Shown here: positions 52,607 through 61,871 of the stretch, piece after piece
Layout: every line of letters starts with the position of its first letter
Numbering within the stretch: the first letter of the stretch is position 1
Source of the DNA: Chitinophagaceae bacterium
Lineage (GTDB): Bacteria; Bacteroidota; Bacteroidia; Chitinophagales; Chitinophagaceae
Length of the DNA: 64,000 nucleotides
NCBI GenBank assembly: GCA_016710745.1
Contig: JADJVB010000010.1
Coordinates: forward strand, 310,001-374,000
Direction: 5' to 3'
Notes under the pieces: generated by a model
The model's input: only the letters and a program-made list of their open reading frames with translations
The model's database searches: none
What the model was told of the DNA's origin: nothing
Translations under genes and position numbers: made by a program

Positions 52607-54040
52607 ATGATGAAAATTTGTGTGCTTCAACCCGATTATTCCACCAGTGATGTTGATTATAAAAACTACGACCCGGCCAGGGAACTTGGCCATTTACTGC
52701 CGGATGCACATATTGATCATGTGTTACTGAACAAACTTTCTACCTACCGGCAACTCAAAGAACTCAAGAAAAAAAACTACCACATTTTTGTAAACCTCTG
52801 CGAAGGTTACCTGGAATGGAACGTACCGTCCATCGATGTGATCTATTTTATGGAGCTCTTGAACCTCCCTTTCACCGGACCAACTTCTTTGCTATACGAT
52901 CCACCCAAGGACCTGATGAAGTATGTGGCTTATACAGTTGGTATTAAAACACCGGCTTTTGCGTTGATTGAATCAGTCGAAGAGCTGGAAACCGAATGCC
53001 GGCATTTAAAATACCCCCTATTTGTTAAACCCGATAAGGCCGGCGACAGCTTGGGTATTGATCAACAGTCATTGGTGCTTAGTAAAGAAGAATTGATAAT
53101 CAAATGTTCCGGTATTATTGAAGAGTACGGTCCACTTTTAGTTGAAGAATATATAGCCGGCCGGGAGTTTACCGTAATGCTGGTTGCCAATGCCGGTGAC
53201 GAAAAAACCTGTACTGTCTTTAAACCCATCGAGTATATTTTCCCAAAAGGGTTCGAATTTAAAACATACTCCCTGAAAACCTCGGAATTACATCCCGAAG
53301 CAAATATTCCCTGTAACGATCCGGTTTTGGAACAGCAGCTTAAAGATGCGGCGTTGCGAATCTTCCAGGGTTTTGGTGGGGTTGGTTATGCCCGGTTAGA
53401 TTTCAGGGTAAACGATAAAAATGAGATATTTTTCCTCGAAATAAATTTTACCTGCTCGGTTTTTTATAAGGATGGATATGAAGGATCGGCCGACTACATA
53501 TTAAAAGCCGATGGAATAGGACAGGCTGGTTTTCTTAAAAAGATCATCGAAGAAGGCATGGCTCGTTACCAACGTATCCAAAAAAATTATAGGATGAAGG
53601 GAAATGCCATTGCGGGTTATGGTATTTATGCTACCCAAGATATTGCACCTAACGAATTGATATTCAGAGGAGAAGAAATGCCGCAGCGCATGGTAACCCG
53701 TAATTATGTAGAGCGTTACTGGAATGTTAAGGAAAAGGAAACTTTTAGAAAATACGCTTACCCGCTCAGCAAAGAGCTATTTTTGCTCTGGGATAATGAT
53801 CCGGCAAACTGGGCGCCTCAAAATCACAGTTGTAACCCCAATACTTCCTATGAAGGATTAAATGTGGTGGCTTTGAGAAATATTTCGAAAGGCGAAGAAC
53901 TAACCCTCAACTACGCGGCTTTTCTGGATGAGCATATGGAGCCCTTTAATTGCCGCTGCGGAGCAGCTAATTGTTGTGGATGGGTAATCGGCAAGGTAAA
54001 TAATTCGGTTACCGAAAGAGAAATCAAACGCATCGATTAA
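52607..54040 (+). CDS. ATP-grasp ligase fused to a SET methyltransferase
   Basis: A single 477-aa polypeptide. Residues about 1-322 are a Ddl-like ATP-grasp unit (FVNLCEGYLEWNVPSID, YPLFVKPDKAGDSLGI, EEYIAGREFTVML, ARLDFRVNDKNEIFFLEIN with Asp264 and Glu278/Asn280 for metal). Residues about 330-460 are a SET domain: GYGIYATQDI at 337-346, NHSCNPN at 406-412, GEELTLNYA at 429-437 and post-SET CRCGAANC at 449-456. Both active sites look intact. The fusion says that ligation and methylation act on the same or consecutive intermediates. It follows the other ATP-grasp gene by 12 bases. I do not know a characterised homologue. Confidence 0.88.
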   Translation: MMKICVLQPDYSTSDVDYKNYDPARELGHLLPDAHIDHVLLNKLSTYRQLKELKKKNYHIFVNLCEGYLEWNVPSIDVIYFMELLNLPFTGPTSLLYDPPKDLMKYVAYTVGIKTPAFALIESVEELETECRHLKYPLFVKPDKAGDSLGIDQQSLVLSKEELIIKCSGIIEEYGPLLVEEYIAGREFTVMLVANAGDEKTCTVFKPIEYIFPKGFEFKTYSLKTSELHPEANIPCNDPVLEQQLKDAALRIFQGFGGVGYARLDFRVNDKNEIFFLEINFTCSVFYKDGYEGSADYILKADGIGQAGFLKKIIEEGMARYQRIQKNYRMKGNAIAGYGIYATQDIAPNELIFRGEEMPQRMVTRNYVERYWNVKEKETFRKYAYPLSKELFLLWDNDPANWAPQNHSCNPNTSYEGLNVVALRNISKGEELTLNYAAFLDEHMEPFNCRCGAANCCGWVIGKVNNSVTEREIKRID

Positions 54041-54168
54041 ACTCAGCCGTTATTCCCCGGTCTTACTAACCGTACTATTTCGCTCAGGCTACATAGCACA
54101 AGCATTGCAATTCTCTCCTTTTTCAGGGGTTTTTTATTTGATGGTTGAAGAATCAAAAGAACAGTATT

Positions 54169-55155
54169 ATGTCGAAGTTTCAAATCTTACGCAACCTCAT
54201 GATGAAGCATAAATATCAGCTGATATTTACCTATTCATTATTCTCCCTGGAAATGCTGGGTGGATTATTGCGCTTTTACTTTTTTGGTGAAGCCATAAAT
54301 GATCTGATCAGGGGTAGCTATCAAGGACTGATCGTATTAACCGTGGTTCATTTGGCATACCTGGTTATTGGCACCATTCGTCATATGTTAGATACCCGAA
54401 CCTACTCGGCTATTTACACTTCCCTGGTAACAAAATTTTTAAGCCGCAGGTATACTAAAAATGATGTTTCAAAACTTACCGCCCACTCTACCTTAGCCAG
54501 GGAATTTGTTGACTTTTTAGAACACGACCTGGTGTATGTTATTGAAGCGGTGTACAATATCCTGGGTTCGCTCATCATCTTATTCTTTTACGATAAAACC
54601 GTGGTATTGATTTGCCTGGCCATCATGGTTCCGGTGATCATCATCAGCATGTTATACGGTAAAAAAATGTTACGGTTGAACAGGCATAAAAACGATGAGC
54701 TGGAAAAACAGGTAGATATTATCAGCACCGGTAACAACCACAGCATCCGTCATCACTATAATAATTTACGCAAGTGGCAAATACGTATTTCCGATAAAGA
54801 AGCCTGGAACTTTGGTTTTATGGAGATCATGGTATTGTTGGTGATTGCTGTTTCGCTGATCGCTTCCAAAAACCTGCACAGCACAACTATCATGGCCGGC
54901 AGCCTGTTTGGTATTTACAGTTATATTTTAAAATTTGCTTCGGGGCTCGATACGATCCCTTATACGATGGAGCGGCTTTCTTCTTTAAGTGATATCACCA
55001 GGAGGATTGAACTGGAGGCGGAGGACTTTCCAACCCAATCAAATTACGATGCCGAAAACCTGGTTGCTGAAACCGGTTCTGCTGTTTCCGTGAAATCGGT
55101 TCTGGCAAACATCGGTTTGGTGTCATCTCATATGCAAACGGAGACTCTTGCCTGA
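54169..55155 (+). CDS. ABC-type six-transmembrane protein without ATPase domain
   Basis: With the ATG at 54169 the 328-aa protein has about six hydrophobic spans (around 18-38, 48-68, 118-140, 145-165, 220-240, 245-265) in the arrangement of ABC exporter membrane domains. This fits the ABC_membrane_3 family, which lacks a nucleotide-binding domain. The C-terminal 60 residues are polar and contain no Walker motif. It is 128 bases downstream of the ATP-grasp-SET fusion on the same strand, so it may move or sense the product of that gene set. The ATPase, if needed, must be encoded elsewhere. Confidence 0.8.
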   Translation: MSKFQILRNLMMKHKYQLIFTYSLFSLEMLGGLLRFYFFGEAINDLIRGSYQGLIVLTVVHLAYLVIGTIRHMLDTRTYSAIYTSLVTKFLSRRYTKNDVSKLTAHSTLAREFVDFLEHDLVYVIEAVYNILGSLIILFFYDKTVVLICLAIMVPVIIISMLYGKKMLRLNRHKNDELEKQVDIISTGNNHSIRHHYNNLRKWQIRISDKEAWNFGFMEIMVLLVIAVSLIASKNLHSTTIMAGSLFGIYSYILKFASGLDTIPYTMERLSSLSDITRRIELEAEDFPTQSNYDAENLVAETGSAVSVKSVLANIGLVSSHMQTETLA

Positions 55156-55196
55156 TTCTTAACATTTTTCGCTATAAAAATAAACCCGATCAACGA

Positions 55197-56039
55197 CTAT
55201 TTATACCCCGTCCAGGTTCTGGTATCCTGATCAAAGGCCCAGTAAATGCCATTTGCATAACTGAAGTTGAAAGCGTACCAGGTGGGCAGGTCGGCCGGGA
55301 GTTTGAGTATTTGCGTAAGTAAGCCCGTTTTTTCATTGTACAATTCCACCTGCTTTTGGTTGGCATTCAGTAAACCATATTCGGCTCTGGGTGTGCCGGT
55401 ATATATAAGTACGTTGCTGTTGTAATCATCACCCAGGGTATATCCGTCATCGTCTTTATCGATATTCTCTTTTTTACTAACGCCGGGGTATAGCCTGATA
55501 ATGCTGTCTTCCAGCTGCATCGCTCCTTCGTTGTACATATAAATTTCCTGACCGTAAATAAAACAAACCCTGTTTAATTTTGAATTAAATGTCCCGATAC
55601 ATTGAGCATCGGGCTGGTTTGCCCCTGCGGCAAAAACGTCTATATCCTCCGGAATGCCGCTTTTACTTAGCCTATAACTGAACCAGCCGATATCATAATA
55701 ACCATTGCCACAAATTGATTTTAATTTCGGATTGTACCACAGGCCTCTCAGATCAGCTATGCACGTAAGTTTATCATCCGATAATAATTTGCCGCTGGCA
55801 TCAAAAACTGCCAGGGGATAAGATTGGTTTCCGGCAAAAGCAGCGTAATATTTTTTTTGCAGCGGATGCCAGGCAACAGCGCCACCCCTTGTTCCCGACA
55901 TACTATCTTCACCAGTTCTGTAACTAACATATACTTTGCCGGGCATGTTAAGCGATATCGTTTTTTTAAGTGTTTTTACCAATTGCGCCTCTGTTAAAAG
56001 AGGAGTTAACAATAGCAACCCGAATAATATCTTTTTCAT
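55197..56039 (-). CDS. Hypothetical exported protein
   Basis: A 280-aa protein with a signal peptide (about 1-18, ending TEAQ). The mature part reads like a beta-propeller-type repeat: GGAVAWHPLQKKYYAAFAGN, YPLAVFDASGKLL, DLRGLWYNPKLKSICGNGYY, FNSKLNRVCFIYGQEIYMYN, GLLNANQKQVELYNEKTGLL. Hydrophobic-strand plus aspartate/asparagine turns recur every 40-50 residues. No named domain or sorting signal is seen. It converges with the ABC-type gene across 41 bases. The 128-base gap upstream of it is A+T-rich with no clear element. Confidence 0.7.
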   Translation of the reverse strand: MKKILFGLLLLTPLLTEAQLVKTLKKTISLNMPGKVYVSYRTGEDSMSGTRGGAVAWHPLQKKYYAAFAGNQSYPLAVFDASGKLLSDDKLTCIADLRGLWYNPKLKSICGNGYYDIGWFSYRLSKSGIPEDIDVFAAGANQPDAQCIGTFNSKLNRVCFIYGQEIYMYNEGAMQLEDSIIRLYPGVSKKENIDKDDDGYTLGDDYNSNVLIYTGTPRAEYGLLNANQKQVELYNEKTGLLTQILKLPADLPTWYAFNFSYANGIYWAFDQDTRTWTGYK

Positions 56040-56167
56040 AATAAAATTATATTGGCGTTAAAAACTGAAATTTTAAAAATTTATTTTTAAGAAAATTTTT
56101 TATTCCGACTCTCCCGTAAAATTAAGTCTTAATGAGATTCCCCGGAAAAAAATTCAAAAAAAGCCAA

Positions 56168-58111
56168 TTACCTGATAATGGTCACAGATCCCTTTTCCTC
56201 TCTTTTAAATTGTCCTTTATAGGTAAACGTAGCAGCCCACACAAATGCACCACTTAACAGTTTACCCTTATACAAACCGTTCCAACGGGTTCCCGGATTT
56301 CGGGTATAAAATACCAACTCGCCGTACCGGTTATAAACAAGTAAAAGATAATTGCTGATGGCCGCTATATTTCCCAGGGCGCCAAAATCCTCATTTCGGG
56401 AATTACCATCGGGCGTAAACGCATTGGGGAAATATACATCGCTGCAGGAACCGGCAACAGGTTCTGTAATTTGGGTGGATGTTGAGGCCGTGCATCCATT
56501 ATTATCGGTTACCGTTATGGTATACGTGCCAGCCTTCAGGTTGGAAGCTGTTGCCGTATTTTGGGCCGGCACTGTGCTCCAGTTATAGGAATAAGGTGCG
56601 TTACCGCCGGTTGCCAAAGCTGTTGCGCTTCCATCGCTCTGGCCAAAACAACTGACATCCTTTTTATTTGAAATACTGATCACGGGCACCAAAGCTGGCG
56701 CTATATTTATATTTACATTGTCTGTACAACCTTTGCTGTCGGTAACCGTTACCGTATAATTGCCGGGACTAAGTCCGGTTGCTGTTGCGGCATTACCACC
56801 CGATGGCGACCAGGAATAAGTATAGGGCGATGTTCCCCCACTCTCAGTAATGGTAGCACTCCCCGTTGCTGCGGCACAACCGGGTTGAATAATATTAAGG
56901 GTATGTGATAGCGCCAATGGTTCGGTAATATCAACCGTGGCTGAGGAGGTACAACTGTTCAATGCGCTAACCGTTACCGTGTAGCTGCCGCCCGGCAAAC
57001 CGGTAATGGTTTGGGTGCTTTGGACCGGGGTTGTATTCCAGGAATAAAAATAGGGGGCTGCAGCTGCCGGACTAACCGAAACCGTAGCAGCGCCATTAGT
57101 ATCGCCAAAACAATTGTTATTCGAAATAACCAAAGGGGTTAACCCCAAAATATGGATGGTTTCGAAATATGTTGACGGTGCGTTTGCGGGCCCGGTGGCA
57201 GTCAATGTAATGATATAGGTACCGGGTGCCGAAAAAATATGGGTCGGGTTTGGTAAGGTCGAGTTATTGTTTGCGCCGGATGCAGGATCGCCAAAATCCC
57301 AGTTTGTTGCCGGACAAAGATCTGAGGTATTTGAAAAGGCTACGGTTGTGCTGTTGGTACAGGAATAAGTAAATGAAGCATTATTCGGGGGGGCGTTGGA
57401 AATCAAAATATCGTCAACAGCAAATCCCTCAAAAGCATTACAAGTAGTACCTGCTCCAAAAATAAACCTGAAAATCACGTTCGGCTCTCCCGCCAGGTTG
57501 GGCATGGTATGATTAGCCTGTGCCCATCTTCCGCTGCCGTTACCACCCAGGCAACTTCCGGCGGTGGTTTGTATATTACCCGACCAACCATCACGTACCG
57601 TAGCCAGAGTGTTTAAAAATTGCACCGGCGTATAATTAAACCAGTTTCCGTTCAGGCAATTTACCGGATCAGATACTGCGCCAACATTCGACCAGGTTAC
57701 ACCCAGGTCGGTTGAATACTGAAAACCGGCTCCATCAAAACGTTGTTCCATTTCCCAAAAAACATGGAAGGAAATATAGGGATATTGAAGCGCTGTAAAG
57801 TCGAAACAAGGGCTCTGTAACCAGGATCTTTCACCATCGTTATAACTGCTGCCGGTTAGCCCACCAACGATCCAGCATTTAGCGCCACCTGCCGCCCCAT
57901 TGATCACCGTTTTTGCCGGCGTTCCCCAGGCCCAGTCGGATAAAACACCGCCACTGGTCCAGCCGCCATCGTTGGCTTCAAATCCTTCGTTATAAGGAAA
58001 TACGTTAATTGGTGCGGCGCATTGAGCGTATGATCCATGCGTAAAACAAATTACGCAAAACAACGACAAGATCATACCCGCGGTTTTATGAAACAGCAAT
58101 CCCAAATTCAT
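56168..58111 (-). CDS. T9SS type B-sorted surface protein with PKD and SprB-like repeats
   Basis: A 647-aa protein with a signal peptide (ending YAQ near residue 30). Domains in order are a lectin/MAM-like N-terminal part (about 35-240, WMEQ-type strands and VIFRFIFGAGTTCNAFEGFA), a PKD domain (about 245-325, NWDFGDPASGANNN, SAPGTYIITLTATG), and three SprB-like repeats (about 330-555, NNCFGDTNGAATV, GGSYTVTVSALNSC and their relatives). The gliding-motility type B sorting domain ends it (VYFPNAFTPDGNSRNEDFGA, NRYGELVFYTRNPGTRWNGL). The outer-membrane T9SS machinery should export it. Probably an adhesin. Confidence 0.93.
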   Translation of the reverse strand: MNLGLLFHKTAGMILSLFCVICFTHGSYAQCAAPINVFPYNEGFEANDGGWTSGGVLSDWAWGTPAKTVINGAAGGAKCWIVGGLTGSSYNDGERSWLQSPCFDFTALQYPYISFHVFWEMEQRFDGAGFQYSTDLGVTWSNVGAVSDPVNCLNGNWFNYTPVQFLNTLATVRDGWSGNIQTTAGSCLGGNGSGRWAQANHTMPNLAGEPNVIFRFIFGAGTTCNAFEGFAVDDILISNAPPNNASFTYSCTNSTTVAFSNTSDLCPATNWDFGDPASGANNNSTLPNPTHIFSAPGTYIITLTATGPANAPSTYFETIHILGLTPLVISNNNCFGDTNGAATVSVSPAAAAPYFYSWNTTPVQSTQTITGLPGGSYTVTVSALNSCTSSATVDITEPLALSHTLNIIQPGCAAATGSATITESGGTSPYTYSWSPSGGNAATATGLSPGNYTVTVTDSKGCTDNVNINIAPALVPVISISNKKDVSCFGQSDGSATALATGGNAPYSYNWSTVPAQNTATASNLKAGTYTITVTDNNGCTASTSTQITEPVAGSCSDVYFPNAFTPDGNSRNEDFGALGNIAAISNYLLLVYNRYGELVFYTRNPGTRWNGLYKGKLLSGAFVWAATFTYKGQFKREEKGSVTIIR

Positions 58112-58123
58112 TAATTAAGCCCG

Positions 58124-58131
58124 CAAAAATA
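58124..58131 (-). promoter_or_regulatory. -7 promoter element (TATTTTTG) for the T9SS-sorted protein gene
   Basis: Exact TAnnTTTG match on the minus strand, 12 bases upstream of the ATG at 58111; no -33 box at the normal distance. Confidence 0.4.
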
Positions 58132-58210
58132 ATCTATTATTTCGGCATAAACGTATATGGGAGATCATATAATATGGCGAAGCCAGACATGTTTTAATAT
58201 TGCGAATCAG

Positions 58211-58585
58211 CTAATCTTCATGTCGCCTGACAATTAAATACCAATTATTCTCCAGTTGTAAATAACCATATTCGTAACAGTAAAAATAATGATTGCCATT
58301 TAGGGCAATATAATTATGCGTATGGTATTTAAATTGAAAGCCCATTTGTAGTAGTTTATCCTGGTTCGCCTTTACGTTTGAATGTTCATCGGGTATCAGG
58401 CTTCCCAGGATCCGCCGGTTTTTTCCAAGGGCATTATTTACATTTCTGACAAAATTATTGGCGGCGCTTTTCAGGTCATTATTAAATGATGCCCGGCAAT
58501 AATCGTCGCAGAATTTTTTATCGCTGCGGCCTTTTAGCGGCTTGTTGCAAAGCTGGCAGGTTTTAGTTTCTTTTTGCGTTAACAT
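58211..58585 (-). CDS. Conserved Bacteroidota zinc-ribbon protein
   Basis: A 124-aa protein whose first 35 residues form a C2C2-type ribbon (CQLCNKPLKGRSDKKFCDDY with further CRAS, i.e. four Cys in C-x2-C and C-x3-C). A helix then precedes a strand-rich region QFKYHTHNYIALNGNHYFYC and YGYLQLENNWYLIVRR. I recall near-identical uncharacterised proteins across the phylum, so it is a real conserved gene. Function unknown. Possible roles in nucleic-acid binding are inferred only from the ribbon. The 211 bases between it and ssb hold no gene. Confidence 0.8.
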   Translation of the reverse strand: MLTQKETKTCQLCNKPLKGRSDKKFCDDYCRASFNNDLKSAANNFVRNVNNALGKNRRILGSLIPDEHSNVKANQDKLLQMGFQFKYHTHNYIALNGNHYFYCYEYGYLQLENNWYLIVRRHED

Positions 58586-58796
58586 AGTGTAGGGTTATAT
58601 TTTAAAAAATAAGGTGTTGTAATTGTTCTTCTCATCCGTTTACATACACTTACATATGTAAGTAAAAGCATAAACTCCGGCTATCGGTTCCCATCCTGCC
58701 CATCTTTGTCTTGTCAACCGGAAATGGCGCTTGCTTCGGTTGGTTGGAATAAATTAAAAACCGTTTCGCTCCCGGCGGGACACAAATTTTAAAAAC

Positions 58797-59141
58797 ATGT
58801 ACACACTAAAAAACAGAGTTCAACTAATCGGTAACCTGGGCAACGCACCAGAAGTTAAAAACACCACTGCGGGTAAAAAATATGCCCGTTTCAGCATTGC
58901 AACAGACGAAACTTACCGCAATGCAAAAGGCGAAAAGGTGAAAGAAACCACCTGGCATAACCTGGTTGCCTGGGGCAAGATTGCCGATATTGTTGAAAAG
59001 TATTTGAACAAAGGAAGCGAGGTTGCTGTTGAAGGCAAACTCATCAGCCGCAGTTATAACGACAAAGAAGGCAACAAGAAATTCATTTCCGAAGTAGAGG
59101 TGAATGAATTGCTGATGCTGGGTAGTAAGGCCACTGCATAG
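58797..59141 (+). CDS. ssb: Single-stranded DNA-binding protein
   Basis: OB-fold protein that coats single-stranded DNA in replication and repair. The 114-aa form has LKNRVQLIGNLGNAPEVKNT, YARFSIATDETYRN, ETTWHNLVAWGKIADIVEKY, GSEVAVEGKL and a short end without the long acidic tail (usually DDDIPF) that recruits partners. Short SSB paralogues are common in Bacteroidota, so this may be a second SSB. It ends at a strong terminator. Confidence 0.93.
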   Translation: MYTLKNRVQLIGNLGNAPEVKNTTAGKKYARFSIATDETYRNAKGEKVKETTWHNLVAWGKIADIVEKYLNKGSEVAVEGKLISRSYNDKEGNKKFISEVEVNELLMLGSKATA

Positions 59142-59152
59142 TCTTCCTTTTT

Positions 59153-59205
59153 AAGATAGCCAGGCTTTTGCACTCGTACCCTTGTGAAAGCCGGCTATCT
59201 TTTAT
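59153..59205 (+). terminator. Intrinsic terminator after ssb
   Basis: AAGATAGCC at 59153-59161 pairs with GGCTATCTT at 59193-59201. An inner GGCTTT/AAAGCC (59163-59168 with 59187-59192) and CAC/GTG continue the stem past one bulged A, and a TTTATT run follows. The remaining gap to the Pif1-like helicase (to 59357) shows no gene. Confidence 0.88.
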
Positions 59206-59357
59206 TACATACTTAACTGCTAAACAATGTTAATACATATGTTTAGCCTGGCAAACAGAAAACCATCAGGATTTTTGGAGAAAAATCCCCCGTTCGGGTC
59301 GTCGGATCTGTTTACTTAATTGTTTACGGTTTACTGTTATGCTCTATCTTTATTGTC

Positions 59358-61835
59358 ATGCAATCTATTGAACACAATGAAATTTTTGATCTCGCTTACC
59401 GTTTTGTAACCGAAACAAGTGAAAACATTTTTCTTACGGGAAAAGCCGGAACGGGAAAAACCACTTTTTTAAAATACCTGAAAGAAAATTCAACCAAAAA
59501 CATTGTGGTTGCAGCTCCTACCGGCGTGGCAGCTATCAATGCCGGTGGCGTTACGTTGCACAGTCTGTTTCAGCTTCCCTTTCACCCCTTTCTTCCTACA
59601 AAAAATAATAAGGACGAACTTTTGGCCAAGATCAGGTACAATAAACAACGCCTGCAACTGCTACGGAAAATGGAATTGCTGGTGATCGATGAGATCAGTA
59701 TGGTTCGCTGCGACGTGATGGATGCCATCGACACCATATTAAAACATGCCCGGCGAAATTTTCATTTGCCGTTCGGTGGCGTACAGTTGTTATGCATCGG
59801 GGATTTACACCAGTTGCCTCCCGTTGCACAAAACCAGGAGTGGGGTATTTTGAGCGAATACTATGATTCTCCCTTCTTTTTCGACAGCCTGTCAATTAAA
59901 GAGCAATCGCCTTTGCTTATTGAGTTAAATAAAATTTACCGGCAAAAAGAAGAAAGCTTTGTAAGGCTATTGAATAAAGTGCGCAATAATCATATGGATG
60001 CCGATGACTTTGAAGACCTGCATATAAGATATGACCCAACATTCCGCCCCGACAGGGATGAGAAATATATCACCCTAACTTCTCACAACAAACAAGCCGA
60101 TCAAATTAATGAACAGGAATTATATAAACTCGATACCGCCACATTTAAATACCAGGCTCAGATAGAAAATGATTTCCCCGAAAACATATACCCGGTTGAG
60201 GCTGAATTGAATTTGAAAGAGGGCGCGCAGGTGATGTTTTTAAAAAACGACGTGATTCAAAAAAGATACTTCAATGGAAAAATCGGCGTAATTCAATCCC
60301 TGGCAAAAGAAAAAATTATAGTGGATTGCGATGGTGTAGAAATTGAAGTTGGCAGGGAAACCTGGGATAACAGCCGGTACACCCTAAACCGGGCAGATGG
60401 AAAACTGGAGCAGGAAGTGCTCGGCAGTTTTACTCAATACCCGTTACGGCTTGCCTGGGCCATAACCATACACAAAAGCCAGGGACTAACTTTTGAAAAA
60501 GTAATGATCGATGCCGGTGCAGCTTTCAGCAGCGGACAGGTTTATGTGGCGCTTAGCCGTTGCACCAGTTTAGAAGGAATTGTTTTATTGAGCAAGATCG
60601 ACGTTTCGGCCATACACAGCAATGAAAAAGTGATCAAAGGGCAACAATCACTTTCTTATAAAGGTTCCCTTGCTGAAAGATTTGCCGGAGCCAGGCAATT
60701 ATTTACCCAGCAATTGTTGGAAGAAATATTTTCTTTCAGCGAGGTTGGTTCAGCAGTTGATCAGTTGGAGTTTCAGATAAAACAACATCACGACAAATTA
60801 AACCCCGAAGCCGGTGGCTGGATAGAACATGTTAAACAACATGTTGAATCAGATAGGTTGGTTGGACGAAAGTTCATCAGTTTGGTAGCCGGATTGATAA
60901 AAGAAGAAGGTATAGTAGAGCAAAATGCGACGCTCCAAAAAAGAATTTCTGATGCGGCCAATCATTTTGTTCCAAAACTGGAAACCTATTTAAAAGAACT
61001 AAGATCGCATACGTTAAATACAGAGCATAAAGAAACAGCAACCCCTGTCAACGAAAAACTAAACGATTTGGCGCTCGCCTTGTATAACAGTAATTTCTAT
61101 TTGCAATATTGCAAACAACCATTCTCTGTTACGGGTTTTTTGCAGCACAAATTAAAATATACCCAACAGCGATTTAATATCAACTGTTATGCCAGTGAAT
61201 CCGTTGAAACCCCAAATGATCTGTCGAATGCCGAACTGTTTGCAACATTAAAGCGCTGGCGAAATATGGTTTGTTCCGAAACCGGCCAACCCGTTTACCT
61301 GGTGGCCAACCAGGCCTCTTTACAGGAAATATGCACCTACCTGCCGCTAACTAAAAAAGACCTGATGCAGATCAGTGGTTTTGGTAAAGCAAAGGCTGAA
61401 AAATTTGGGGATGAGATATTGGAAGCTGTAGCAGATTTTTGTGAAAGGCATGGGCTTGAAACAAATATGCCGGCAAAGCCTGCTGATTCAAAAAGAGAGC
61501 GAAAGCCAAAACGGGCGGTTGTAAAAACGGATACCAAAACTGTTTCTTTCGAATTATTCAGGTTGGGGAAATCTGTTGCGGAAATTGCGCAGGAACGAAA
61601 TCTTACCGGGGGTACCATTGAAGGTCACCTGGCTCATTTTGTCGGTACCGGGGAGATTGAAATTTCTGAGCTGGTAAGCGAAAAAAATCAGCAGCTGATA
61701 GCCGCTGCTGTGGCTGCTCATGGCCCGGAAAGCCTTACAATATTGATGGATCATTTACCGGCAGATATAAGTTACGGGCAACTCCGGATGGCTTTAACGG
61801 CAAATAAATCGCCCGAAATAGCCGATAAATCCTGA
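59358..61835 (+). CDS. Pif1-like helicase with HRDC and helix-turn-helix-like C-terminus
   Basis: An 825-aa SF1B helicase. Walker A LTGKAGTGKTT (27-37), APTGVAAINAGGVTLHSLF, VIDEISMVRCDVMDAID, GDLHQLPPV and the C-terminal helicase motif AITIHKSQGLTFEKVMIDAG with VYVALSRCTSLEGIVLLS make up the first about 430 residues. An HRDC domain follows (about 630-700: RWRNMVCSETGQPVYLVANQ, ISGFGKAKAEKFGDEI), and a C-terminal HTH-like domain (about 730-790: SFELFRLGKSVAEIAQERNL, TGGTIEGHL). Similar HRDC-HTH tails are known on some RecQ proteins. Likely DNA repair or G-quadruplex unwinding. Confidence 0.88.
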   Translation: MQSIEHNEIFDLAYRFVTETSENIFLTGKAGTGKTTFLKYLKENSTKNIVVAAPTGVAAINAGGVTLHSLFQLPFHPFLPTKNNKDELLAKIRYNKQRLQLLRKMELLVIDEISMVRCDVMDAIDTILKHARRNFHLPFGGVQLLCIGDLHQLPPVAQNQEWGILSEYYDSPFFFDSLSIKEQSPLLIELNKIYRQKEESFVRLLNKVRNNHMDADDFEDLHIRYDPTFRPDRDEKYITLTSHNKQADQINEQELYKLDTATFKYQAQIENDFPENIYPVEAELNLKEGAQVMFLKNDVIQKRYFNGKIGVIQSLAKEKIIVDCDGVEIEVGRETWDNSRYTLNRADGKLEQEVLGSFTQYPLRLAWAITIHKSQGLTFEKVMIDAGAAFSSGQVYVALSRCTSLEGIVLLSKIDVSAIHSNEKVIKGQQSLSYKGSLAERFAGARQLFTQQLLEEIFSFSEVGSAVDQLEFQIKQHHDKLNPEAGGWIEHVKQHVESDRLVGRKFISLVAGLIKEEGIVEQNATLQKRISDAANHFVPKLETYLKELRSHTLNTEHKETATPVNEKLNDLALALYNSNFYLQYCKQPFSVTGFLQHKLKYTQQRFNINCYASESVETPNDLSNAELFATLKRWRNMVCSETGQPVYLVANQASLQEICTYLPLTKKDLMQISGFGKAKAEKFGDEILEAVADFCERHGLETNMPAKPADSKRERKPKRAVVKTDTKTVSFELFRLGKSVAEIAQERNLTGGTIEGHLAHFVGTGEIEISELVSEKNQQLIAAAVAAHGPESLTILMDHLPADISYGQLRMALTANKSPEIADKS

Positions 61836-61871
61836 TCTGCATTTTTGGTGAACCGTTTTCTGCTCTACATA

